A stretch of DNA of 21,379 bases from a virus. The stretch lies in IMG/VR virus record IMGVR_UViG_3300037487_002134, positions 1 to 21,379 of that record. One strand, written 5' to 3'. The position numbers were made by a program, and so were the translations under genes. Shown here in pieces: positions 6,854 to 14,025 of this stretch (position 1 is the first letter of the stretch; each line of letters starts with the position of its first letter). The notes beneath the pieces were generated by a model, which was given only the letters and a program-made list of their open reading frames with translations, had not been told where the DNA came from and did not search any database.

Positions 6854-8968
6854 ATGGGCGATTCTTCTGCACAATTTTTAGCAAAAATAAAATTAGCACT
6901 TGAAGGAAAGGATGCAGTAGTTAGTGGACTACAGCAAACCCAGCAAGCTGCTCAAAAACTTTCTGGTACAAAAATTATCACTACTTATGATAAAGAAGGT
7001 TTAGTTACTGGCAAGCAACTAGAAGAAAATTTTAAAGCCATAAAACCAGCGGTAGATAAGGCTAAGGTGGGCATGAATGATTTTATTAATTCTATGCGAA
7101 GAGCTCTTATAGTAGCTCCCGTGTGGATGGCTCTGCGAGCTGGTATGCAATTTTTTATTACGGGAATTAAAGAAGGTATGGAATACATGCTAGCTTTTGA
7201 TAAACAAATGATATTAGTTAATCAAACTATAAGAGCTTTTGGTGCAAGTTCTGCTGATATAAATCTATTAAAAGAAAGTTTTGTTTCTTTATCTAGAGAA
7301 ACAGGTAATTCTACAGCAAAAATAGCAAAAACTTATTTAGAAATAGTAAAGGCCAGCGGGTCTTATGCAGAAGCTTCAGAAACAGTTAAAACCGCTATTT
7401 TAGCACAAGAAGTTGCTCAAAGCGATTCTTTAGACATTACAAAAGCATTGGCTTTAGCTATAAAATTACAAGGAGATTCATTTAGTAAAACAGCAACTCA
7501 ACAAGAAAAATATAAAGAAGTTGCTTCAACTTTATATGTACTATCTTCAAAAAATTTAGTATCATTTGAAGATTTAGCAAAAGAGTATACTAGCTTTGTT
7601 CCAGCAGGACAAGCGGCTAATTTAACATTTCAAGAAACGGCAGCAATATTAGCCACATTAAATTCCGTTGGTATTTCAAATGTTCAAGGGTTAAAAACAG
7701 CGTTATTGAGGACATTAGCCGACAGTGAAAAAATTGGTAAAGAATTAGGAATTGCTATATCTCCAGATACCAAACCTATAGAATTATTTATGACTGTACT
7801 TTCTAAATTTAAAGAAGCAATGAAAGGCGGGGTAGATTTAAAAGCATACGGGGCATTGGGGGAATTATTTGGAAAGGGTGGTAGAGGAGGTTCAATTATC
7901 ATAAAAGCTTTATCCGACTCTATGGAACAATTAAATAAAAACTTAGCAGTTACAAAATTTCCAACCCAAAATGCAGAAGAGTTTAATAAATCTTTAAAAG
8001 AATTACAGACTTCTATACCTCGTCAAATAGAAGAGATGGGTAATTTAAAACAACAAATTTTTGAAGCGTTTGTTATAGGAGTTACTGGCGGTAAAGATTT
8101 TGCAGATGGATTAGGCAATGCAAATAAAGTATTAGAGGACACAATTATTGCAGCCGAAGCATTAGGAGTGGTCATTAATGCAATACCAAAAACTATTCCA
8201 GTTTTAGGTATGCTTGGTCTTATGATTAAAGCTGCTGAACTAGAAAAAGAAATGGCAGAAAATCAAATAGATTTGCATAATAAAATACAGAGTGCTTTGA
8301 GGGGAGAGTTTGATTTAAAAACTACAATTAAAATACTAGAGGAAACAAAAACCTCAAATTTAATTACTGATGAAAAATTAAGAAAATTGTCAGTAGATGC
8401 ACTAGAGGATGAAGTTAAAAAAATACACGAAGCGGCAACAGCAGAAGAAAGAAAAACAAAAGCTACCGAAAAAACACTTTTTATTAATCAAAAATTACAA
8501 AAAGAATTAGATAAACAAAAAACAAAATTAGAATCATTAGTTTTTCAATATGAAAAAGCCGGGGCCCTGGAAAAAGGAGACATTAGGCGACAAATGGAAT
8601 TGCAGACAAAGACTCCAGAAGAAGTAGTTAGAGCCTACGAAGAAAGTCCTTATGACAAAAATTTAATTTTAAAAAATCTTAGTAATTTTACCGACGAAAT
8701 TAGAGAGGCTCTGGCTAAATCTATAGGGCGCGAAAGAGGACTCGATGTTTATACAAATACGGTAACTCCAACGTTAGCACAACTATTACAAAATCCTATT
8801 TTAAATCAAACTGTTAATCTTGGCGGAATAGCATTAAGTATTCAACCAGATTCAATAAATAAATTAGCAGAACTGGCAGGAAAAGAATTAACAATTGCAA
8901 TGTTAGCAGACCCCTTAATACAACAAATGATTGCTAATATAGCATTGAATGTAAATCCTAAGAGGTAA
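6854..8968 (+). CDS. Tail tape measure protein
   Basis: A 704-aa helical protein that fixes tail length and occupies the tube lumen. The TP901-like tape measure core is recognisable at about residues 85-300: alternating helices with KQMILVNQTIRAF, KTYLEIVKASG, LVSFEDLAKEYTSFVP and ETAAILATLNSVGIS, the last being the most family-typical. A hydrophobic segment (about 436-461, with IPVLGMLGLMI) could enter the host membrane at DNA ejection, and a long charged coiled coil follows at about 505-580. By the rule of thumb of ~0.15 nm per residue the tail would be about 105 nm. Ribosome site AGAGGA precedes the ATG. Neighbours on either side (chaperones, distal tail) agree with this role. Confidence 0.9.
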   Translation: MGDSSAQFLAKIKLALEGKDAVVSGLQQTQQAAQKLSGTKIITTYDKEGLVTGKQLEENFKAIKPAVDKAKVGMNDFINSMRRALIVAPVWMALRAGMQFFITGIKEGMEYMLAFDKQMILVNQTIRAFGASSADINLLKESFVSLSRETGNSTAKIAKTYLEIVKASGSYAEASETVKTAILAQEVAQSDSLDITKALALAIKLQGDSFSKTATQQEKYKEVASTLYVLSSKNLVSFEDLAKEYTSFVPAGQAANLTFQETAAILATLNSVGISNVQGLKTALLRTLADSEKIGKELGIAISPDTKPIELFMTVLSKFKEAMKGGVDLKAYGALGELFGKGGRGGSIIIKALSDSMEQLNKNLAVTKFPTQNAEEFNKSLKELQTSIPRQIEEMGNLKQQIFEAFVIGVTGGKDFADGLGNANKVLEDTIIAAEALGVVINAIPKTIPVLGMLGLMIKAAELEKEMAENQIDLHNKIQSALRGEFDLKTTIKILEETKTSNLITDEKLRKLSVDALEDEVKKIHEAATAEERKTKATEKTLFINQKLQKELDKQKTKLESLVFQYEKAGALEKGDIRRQMELQTKTPEEVVRAYEESPYDKNLILKNLSNFTDEIREALAKSIGRERGLDVYTNTVTPTLAQLLQNPILNQTVNLGGIALSIQPDSINKLAELAGKELTIAMLADPLIQQMIANIALNVNPKR

Positions 8969-8981
8969 GGGAGGAATATAA

Positions 8982-9392
8982 ATGGGAAATTATACAGTAC
9001 GAACAATATTTTATGATGGAACTAATACTTATACTTTTCCTCTAGTTCAGTCTATTTCCGACCCTCAAGAAGGAATGAAGGCTACGGTTATACCAGGAAT
9101 AAGAGGAAACGGCAGTATTGTTATACCAGGAGGTAAAAAAAGTCAAGAGATAATTATCAAAGGTATTATCTTAGATAATGATGGTTATATTGACATTACT
9201 ACTGCAATGGATGACATGCGTTCAAAAGTAACAACAAATGCAGCTACACTCACTATTGAACATTGGACTGGCAGTACTTGGCAACCTGACAGAGTTTGGA
9301 ATATCAGAAGAATTAATGAAATTACTTTTGGAGATAGCATGAGGATATGCGATATCGAATATACAGTAAACTTTTTAGTTATTGCGTATTAA
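8982..9392 (+). CDS. Probable distal tail protein (Dit-like)
   Basis: A 136-aa beta-rich protein with no membrane segment. It opens with a strand pattern (YTVRTIFYDGTNTYTFP) and has a Gly-rich central hairpin (PGIRGNGSIVIPGGKK) followed by alternating strands, with CDIEYTVNFLV near the end. This suits the N-terminal ring-forming domain of distal tail proteins, which join the tube to the tip complex. It is the first gene after the tape measure, the standard Dit position, and is short because it would lack the carbohydrate-binding C-terminal domain. The assignment is from position and fold type, not from a diagnostic motif. Strong GGGAGG ribosome site. Confidence 0.55.
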   Translation: MGNYTVRTIFYDGTNTYTFPLVQSISDPQEGMKATVIPGIRGNGSIVIPGGKKSQEIIIKGIILDNDGYIDITTAMDDMRSKVTTNAATLTIEHWTGSTWQPDRVWNIRRINEITFGDSMRICDIEYTVNFLVIAY

Positions 9393-9406
9393 TAAGGAGG
9401 ATATAA

Positions 9407-10042
9407 ATGGCTACAGCATTATTAATAAGAACAAATATAGTTGATGCAGATATTGCTTATGTAACAACACCAGCAGATTATATTACAATGGATTTAACTA
9501 ATGATTATTTAATTTGGAGTAAAACCTTAGCAGATTGTATGACCCACGAACCAACAGCAGATGAATTAAATGCCGCTGCTGAAATAATTGACCCATCACT
9601 TGCAGTTACAGTTACTAAATGCTTATTGATGGATTATTCTCATGATGTTGGTGGTTCTTATTATACTCATTTAGTAAAAGGAATGGGAGATAATAAAAAA
9701 TTTGTATATTGTTTTTCTTTTGATGGAGCCACAGCAACTGAACCTCAATTAGAGGCTTGGGATAGTTCTGCACATTCTACTTGTGTTAAAAATGTTTTAG
9801 GTATCGGAGTTCCAGCTAACTCAATGTTAAAAGGAGTATGTACAACTACTACACTTCCAGGTACAGGTTGGGTAGGAACAGCGTTGGCCGGGGCCAGTAA
9901 TGTTCTTTTATTAAATGATGGACTCGGAGCAATATTACTTGCATCTGACCTTTATGCAAATTTAAAGATAGTAATTCCTGCTGCTTATACTACCCCGGCT
10001 GCTGAAACTTTTATTTTTTGTGTTCGTTATACTTATGTGTAA
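9407..10042 (+). CDS. Putative virion protein, unknown function
   Basis: A 211-aa neutral to acidic protein, rich in Ala, Thr, Val and Tyr, with few charged residues and no membrane segment, typical of phage structural proteins. It contains mixed helical and beta stretches and six Cys residues, which is a lot for a virion protein (Cys53, Cys72, Cys102 and others). It has a strong ribosome site (AAGGAGG, about 9394-9400) and sits between the distal-tail-like gene and a nuclease gene. I do not recognise the family. By expression strength and location it is probably a tail-tip or decoration component. Confidence 0.6.
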   Translation: MATALLIRTNIVDADIAYVTTPADYITMDLTNDYLIWSKTLADCMTHEPTADELNAAAEIIDPSLAVTVTKCLLMDYSHDVGGSYYTHLVKGMGDNKKFVYCFSFDGATATEPQLEAWDSSAHSTCVKNVLGIGVPANSMLKGVCTTTTLPGTGWVGTALAGASNVLLLNDGLGAILLASDLYANLKIVIPAAYTTPAAETFIFCVRYTYV

Positions 10043-10060
10043 TAATTTCAAGGACTTACA

Positions 10061-10810
10061 ATGAATAGAGATAAGTTAGGAAGATTTATTAAAGGAATTA
10101 ATTATTTTCCAGAGAACTCATTTAAAAAAGGTGAGCATCCCTGGAACTATAAAGGTTTGGATAAATTAAATTTTATTTGTAAAATTTGTGGATGTAAGAT
10201 AAGTAAAAAATCTTTTTTATATGGATTAAGAATGTGTAAATCTTGTTCCCATAAGAAAGAAAACGGATTTCAACCAAGAATATGGACTGATGAACATCGT
10301 AAAAATCTTAGTGAAGCATGTAAAGGAAGAGTTAGTAGTTTTAAAGGTCATCATCATACAGAAGAAGTTAAAAAATTAATGTCAAAAGAACGAATAGGAA
10401 TAAAGAGACCAGAATTTTGTGGTAATAATAATCCTGCAAAAAGACCAGAAGTACAAGAAAAAATGAGAAAACCGCATCCAAGTATTGCAGGTAAAAATCA
10501 TCCTTGTTTTGGTAAAACAATGAAACCACATTTTATTCAATATAAAAATATTTGGTTCCGTAGTAATTGGGAAGTAACTTTAGCTAAAGAATTAGATTCA
10601 AAAAGAATTAAATGGTTATACGAACCTAAAACTTTTGATTTAGGCAATACTACATATACACCAGATTTTTATTTAGCAAAAACTAAAGAATATATTGAAG
10701 TTAAAGGTTATAAATCTGAAGCATTTGAAAATAAATTTAAACTATTTAAAAAATTATATCCTAAAATTAAGATTAAAATTTTAGACGAAATTTATTTTAG
10801 AAAGGAATAA
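10061..10810 (+). CDS. Homing-type endonuclease: zinc ribbon, NUMOD3 repeats and PD-(D/E)XK domain
   Basis: A 249-aa basic protein. Residues 40-62 are a zinc-ribbon-like unit (Cys40, Cys43, Cys59, Cys62). About residues 74-145 hold two to three NUMOD3-type DNA-binding repeats (WTDEHRKNLSEACKGR, HHTEEVKKLMSKERIG, and a weaker KRPEVQEKMRKPH). Residues ~160-249 form a small nuclease with the signature Glu171 ... Pro201-Asp202 ... Glu213-Val-Lys215, i.e. PD-X10-EVK, as in PD-(D/E)XK or Vsr/TnsA-like nucleases. NUMOD3 modules normally accompany GIY-YIG or HNH homing nucleases, so this pairing is unusual. The gene lies in a tight gap between two structural genes and has its own AAGGA ribosome site. 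It would be expected to cut a phage locus lacking it and spread by repair. Confidence 0.82.
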   Translation: MNRDKLGRFIKGINYFPENSFKKGEHPWNYKGLDKLNFICKICGCKISKKSFLYGLRMCKSCSHKKENGFQPRIWTDEHRKNLSEACKGRVSSFKGHHHTEEVKKLMSKERIGIKRPEFCGNNNPAKRPEVQEKMRKPHPSIAGKNHPCFGKTMKPHFIQYKNIWFRSNWEVTLAKELDSKRIKWLYEPKTFDLGNTTYTPDFYLAKTKEYIEVKGYKSEAFENKFKLFKKLYPKIKIKILDEIYFRKE

Positions 10811-10812
10811 AA

Positions 10813-11178
10813 ATGAATAAACCCTTATTTCAAGTAGTGTTTGAAGATTCATCCACATTCGATGGAGGTACATATGAAAAAACTCTTTGGGTAGAAATAC
10901 CGAACAAAAAAATAAGGACATTATTCTATTTACTTCCTTCGGGTGATTATTTAGGTTTGGGTGGTTATGAACGATTTTATCATTTTGTTGAGTGCACAAC
11001 AGACATAACAGGAGATAAAGCTGGTATAAAAAATTTAGAATACGCTTATATAATTGGCCAAAAAAAAGATTATACAACTCTTTATCAAATAGATTTAAAA
11101 ATAGGATGTATTAATTTAAAAAATATTAAAAATGATGATAAATTTTTAGATACATTAAATCCATCTTTTTGGAGATAA
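10813..11178 (+). CDS. Small phage protein of unknown function
   Basis: A 121-aa protein, mixed alpha/beta, no membrane segment. It opens FQVVFEDSSTFDGG and has a Tyr/Gly-rich middle (SGDYLGLGGYERFYHFVE) then YIIGQKKDY. The beginning resembles the small phage proteins whose first strand is a W/F-x-(V/A)-x-F-x-D-(G/S) pattern; the gene at 12563 begins in a similar way (WMATFRDGSK), so the two could be distant paralogs, although they are not clearly alignable. It starts two bases after the preceding nuclease gene with an AAAGGA ribosome site. Function unknown. Confidence 0.5.
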   Translation: MNKPLFQVVFEDSSTFDGGTYEKTLWVEIPNKKIRTLFYLLPSGDYLGLGGYERFYHFVECTTDITGDKAGIKNLEYAYIIGQKKDYTTLYQIDLKIGCINLKNIKNDDKFLDTLNPSFWR

Positions 11179-11180
11179 AT

Positions 11181-11315
11181 ATGATAAAAAAACATGAATT
11201 TATAGACAGAACCCTTTATCTTATCAGAAAAAAATTGGAAGAGAATCTTCCAGATGAAGTTAGTTTAAATGAAATGATAGAAAGAGCAAAGATAGAAATT
11301 AGAAAAATATACTAA
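11181..11315 (+). CDS. 44-aa hypothetical protein
   Basis: A short helical, charged protein (MIKKHEFIDRTLYLIRKK, then an acidic turn and a second basic helix ending IRKIY). It is supported by a GGAGA ribosome site overlapping the end of the previous gene, starting two bases after its stop, and by the strong new ribosome site just after its own stop. Codon use looks like its neighbours. Two amphipathic helices could make a small dimer. No family recognised. Confidence 0.45.
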   Translation: MIKKHEFIDRTLYLIRKKLEENLPDEVSLNEMIERAKIEIRKIY

Positions 11316-11330
11316 AAAGGAGGAATAACT

Positions 11331-11810
11331 ATGGCAGCTACACATCAATTTTCAGAAAGTAATTTAGTAGGTGAAGTAGTTCAAGATGGGATAACAAATT
11401 TAAATCTGGGTTCTATTGATGACCACGAATTAAATACTACAACTTACCCGATTACTAGAGGTAACGCTTCTTTTGAAAAATACATTAGAGCTAAGTTTAG
11501 TAGTACTTTTACTGAAATTAGTAATATGAAGTTTTGGCGTTCTGATGTTTTAGGTTATAAAACTGGAGAAACGTTAAAAGCAGCCGCTAATGTTTCGTTT
11601 GCTACTCCCTCTGCTACAGCTAATGCTGATTCTGATATACCATTAACTGAAGGTGCACCAGCACTGGCAATTCAATCAGCAGCAGGAACTTCTACTATTA
11701 CCGCTCCTGGATACACAAAATATATAAGATTACAACTTCAGACAAGTGGAAGTACACCGAGTGGTGCAATGTTTCAAAAAACATTACTTTTCCAATACGA
11801 CGAAATTTAA
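11331..11810 (+). CDS. Putative virion protein, tail-associated
   Basis: A 159-aa protein rich in Ser, Thr, Ala and Gly, with low charge, no membrane segment and a beta-sandwich-like strand pattern (residues ~45-60 FEKYIRAKFSSTFTEI, C-terminal YTKYIRLQLQTSGST then LLFQYDEI). Terminal strands of this sort are common in phage decoration and tail-tip proteins. A strong AAGGAGG ribosome site suggests high expression. The region after it (11811-11895) is rich in inverted repeats and leads into an HNH gene. I do not recognise the family; a structural role is inferred from composition and position. Confidence 0.55.
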   Translation: MAATHQFSESNLVGEVVQDGITNLNLGSIDDHELNTTTYPITRGNASFEKYIRAKFSSTFTEISNMKFWRSDVLGYKTGETLKAAANVSFATPSATANADSDIPLTEGAPALAIQSAAGTSTITAPGYTKYIRLQLQTSGSTPSGAMFQKTLLFQYDEI

Positions 11811-11857
11811 CTTATTGTTAGACAATGACTTATAACAATTCAATGTTGTTTGAATTT

Positions 11858-11883
11858 AGCACGTTTAATACAATAATCGTGCT
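11858..11883 (+). other. Hairpin in leader of second HNH gene
   Basis: AGCACG (11858-11863) pairs with CGTGCT (11878-11883) around a 14-base loop, 12 bases ahead of the HNH start codon. Weaker inverted repeats precede it (ATTGT/ACAAT at 11814-11826). The gap is otherwise non-coding. It may control translation of the nuclease or mark the edge of the inserted segment. Confidence 0.35.
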
Positions 11884-11895
11884 CGGAATTATAAA

Positions 11896-12570
11896 ATGAA
11901 AACTAAAAAACAATTATTAGAATATAATAAGAAATATATAAAACTCTACCCCGATAAAAAAAGATTATGGGATAAAAAATATAAAGATTCTCATAAAAAA
12001 GAAGTTAAAGAGAGATTAAAAATTTATTATGAGAAAAATAAAGAGAAGTTATTAGAACAAATGAAATCATATAGAGAATTACATCAACAAGAAATAAAAA
12101 TATATCAAAAAAAATATAGAAAGAATCATAAAGAAAAAAATAATGAATATCAAAAATTTTATAGAATCGAGAATAAAAAACAATTAAGAATCAAAGATAA
12201 TATTTATCATAAATTAAATCGAAAACATTATAACAAATATCAGATTATTAAACGGAAAACAGATATAAACTATAGAATTAAGTATTATTTGAGAAATCGG
12301 GTGAGGATGGCTTTATATGGCAATCAAAAATTATCTACAACAATGAAGTTAGTAAGTTGTTCTATTGAAAAATTAAAACAACATTTAGAATCTCAGTTTC
12401 AGGTAGGTATGTCTTTTAGTAATTACGGAAATTGGCACATTGACCATATTAGACCTTGTGCTTTATTTGATTTAAGCAAACCAGAAGAACAGAAGAAATG
12501 TTTCCATTATACCAACCTCCAACCCTTGTGGGCAGTGGATAATCTAAGAAAAGGTAAAAAATATGAATAA
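11896..12570 (+). CDS. Free-standing HNH endonuclease with long basic helical N-terminus
   Basis: A 224-aa very basic protein. Residues 1-125 are almost wholly helical, with degenerate repeats of about 14-18 residues, each with a Tyr- and Lys-rich core (YNKKY, YEKNKEK, YQKKYRKNHKE, YQKFYR), probably a DNA-binding arm. The C-terminal HNH domain shows WHIDHIRP (His181, Asp183, His184), Asn207 in TNLQPLW and a final NLRKGKK, the usual phage HNH layout. No zinc Cys pairs are visible, which sets it apart from the HNH protein at 2054. Its 3' end overlaps the next gene by 8 bases. The ribosome site is weak and a hairpin lies just upstream, so translation is probably restrained. Likely a homing endonuclease. 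Confidence 0.85.
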   Translation: MKTKKQLLEYNKKYIKLYPDKKRLWDKKYKDSHKKEVKERLKIYYEKNKEKLLEQMKSYRELHQQEIKIYQKKYRKNHKEKNNEYQKFYRIENKKQLRIKDNIYHKLNRKHYNKYQIIKRKTDINYRIKYYLRNRVRMALYGNQKLSTTMKLVSCSIEKLKQHLESQFQVGMSFSNYGNWHIDHIRPCALFDLSKPEEQKKCFHYTNLQPLWAVDNLRKGKKYE

Positions 12571-12961
12571 TTTCGTTTGGATGGCAACATTTCGAGATGG
12601 TTCAAAAATACATCAATTTGATTTAGACGGTACAGAGAATAAATTTCAATTAGTTATAGATAGGTTTAATGATTTAAAATATTTTGATTTAACAAATAAT
12701 TTAGATAAAACATTTACAGTAGACATTAATTGTGGTTTAATATTTTTTAATAATTTTCAATCAATAGAAAATAAAGAAATAAAAAAGAATTGTAGATTAA
12801 TTCATTTTAGAAGACATCAAGTAGAAATGAACGAAAATTGTATTGAAAAATCTCATATTATAGAGTATCATTTAGGTTTCCAATACAATGATAAATTAGG
12901 AAATAATAGACAAATTGTCTTACAAATAGATTCTGAAGGTAATTGGATTTTAATAGAATAA
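12563..12961 (+). CDS. Small phage protein of unknown function
   Basis: A 132-aa protein with an all-beta look: MNNFVWMATFRDGSKIHQFD, then DRFNDLKYFDL, FTVDINCGLIFFNN, and a C-terminal strand ILQIDSEGNWILIE type pattern. Short proteins with this start (W-x-A-x-F-x-DGS-x-x-x-QFD) recur in phage genomes, often near tail genes, but I know of no assigned function. It begins 8 bases inside the end of the HNH gene, with AAAAGG as ribosome site, so the HNH gene may have been inserted just before it. It may be distantly related to the gene at 10813. Confidence 0.55.
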   Translation: MNNFVWMATFRDGSKIHQFDLDGTENKFQLVIDRFNDLKYFDLTNNLDKTFTVDINCGLIFFNNFQSIENKEIKKNCRLIHFRRHQVEMNENCIEKSHIIEYHLGFQYNDKLGNNRQIVLQIDSEGNWILIE

Positions 12962-12976
12962 AACAAGGAGAATAAA

Positions 12977-14008
12977 ATGGCTGAACAAAATATTATGAAT
13001 ATTGCCCAAGATTTTACGGTTAGTAAATATTGTACTTATCCGTGGATTTGCAGAGATGATTCAAATAATTACTGGGTGGTAATTAGGAATACTTCTGATA
13101 ATCTTGAAGTTTATAAAAGTATAGATGCTGGACTTAATTGGGTATTAAAAAAAACTATAGCCAATACGGATTTTCCTGTAGGCAATCCATTTCCTACAAA
13201 TAATTTTAAAATACTTAATTTACGAGGACAAGACAAGATATATGTATTTTGTACCCAGGGCAGCGATGTAAGTAAGATGTATGGGTGGATTTTTGAAGTT
13301 ACTGCCGATACAAATAAAATAGACCTGGATTCCGTTGATACATTTCAGGATTATGAACCGCACGTATGCTGGACAGGTTCACTAATGGCAGGAACTATAA
13401 GAAATTTTGCGAAAGGAGAATTTAGATGGTGGACTATTAACCTAAACGGAACCGCAACTTACGGGTCTTATTTATCAGATTACGGCCGTCCACTTAGTTT
13501 TTATGCTCATTCAGATGGAAGTGCATATTACTTAGGAGAATCATTAACCGATAATAATATGATATTAAGCAGAGCATGGGTAACAAGTTTATCAATTGCA
13601 TTAACTAAAACAAATTTAATTTTTGCCGATGTAGTTGCAGATTCTGCGGGACATCCAATTGTCGGATATTTATATTTAGTATCTGGAAGTTATTATTTTT
13701 ATATTACAAAAAGAAATAAGGATAGTTTAATAACCGAAATATTAAGTACCAATCATATTATAAGTCCCAGCGCAACTACAGTTCCCGATATTTGTCGAAT
13801 GACAGTAGACGGTAGTAATAATATCTACTTTTTTTATACAGACGGAGTTGATAAGGAAGCTTACTATATGAAATATGACGTAACCACATATAGTTGGGAT
13901 GCCGAAGTTAAAATTTCTTCAAACAATGATGGTAAATTAGTTATGCCAGAAATTAAACCACCGATAACAGATTCAAAAATTTTAACAACTTATCAAGCAA
14001 CAGTCTAA
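12977..14008 (+). CDS. Beta-propeller (Asp-box/BNR-like) tail-associated protein
   Basis: A 343-aa all-beta protein. A clear Asp-box appears at about residues 49-56 (SIDAGLNW, S-x-D-x-G-x-x-W), the hallmark of sialidase-type propellers; further blades are suggested by repeated patterns such as YVFCTQGSD, DSAGHPIVGYL and DGSNNIYFFY. No catalytic set of a sialidase can be identified, so a binding rather than enzymatic role is likely, for example recognition of a host glycan or a lateral tail component. There is no signal peptide. The ribosome site is strong (AAGGAG). The location upstream of the hub and tip proteins fits a tail-tip or side-fibre part. Confidence 0.7.
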   Translation: MAEQNIMNIAQDFTVSKYCTYPWICRDDSNNYWVVIRNTSDNLEVYKSIDAGLNWVLKKTIANTDFPVGNPFPTNNFKILNLRGQDKIYVFCTQGSDVSKMYGWIFEVTADTNKIDLDSVDTFQDYEPHVCWTGSLMAGTIRNFAKGEFRWWTINLNGTATYGSYLSDYGRPLSFYAHSDGSAYYLGESLTDNNMILSRAWVTSLSIALTKTNLIFADVVADSAGHPIVGYLYLVSGSYYFYITKRNKDSLITEILSTNHIISPSATTVPDICRMTVDGSNNIYFFYTDGVDKEAYYMKYDVTTYSWDAEVKISSNNDGKLVMPEIKPPITDSKILTTYQATV

Positions 14009-14025
14009 TATAGGAAATAAATATC

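Noticed and set aside
6985-7188. Open frames opposite the tape measure, terminase and tail genes
   Set aside because: They lie wholly within well-supported genes on the other strand, have no ribosome sites and show no recognisable protein features.
10813-12961. Clear paralogy of the genes at 10813 and 12563
   Set aside because: Only the first strand pattern is shared; the rest does not align by eye, so a common origin remains a suggestion.
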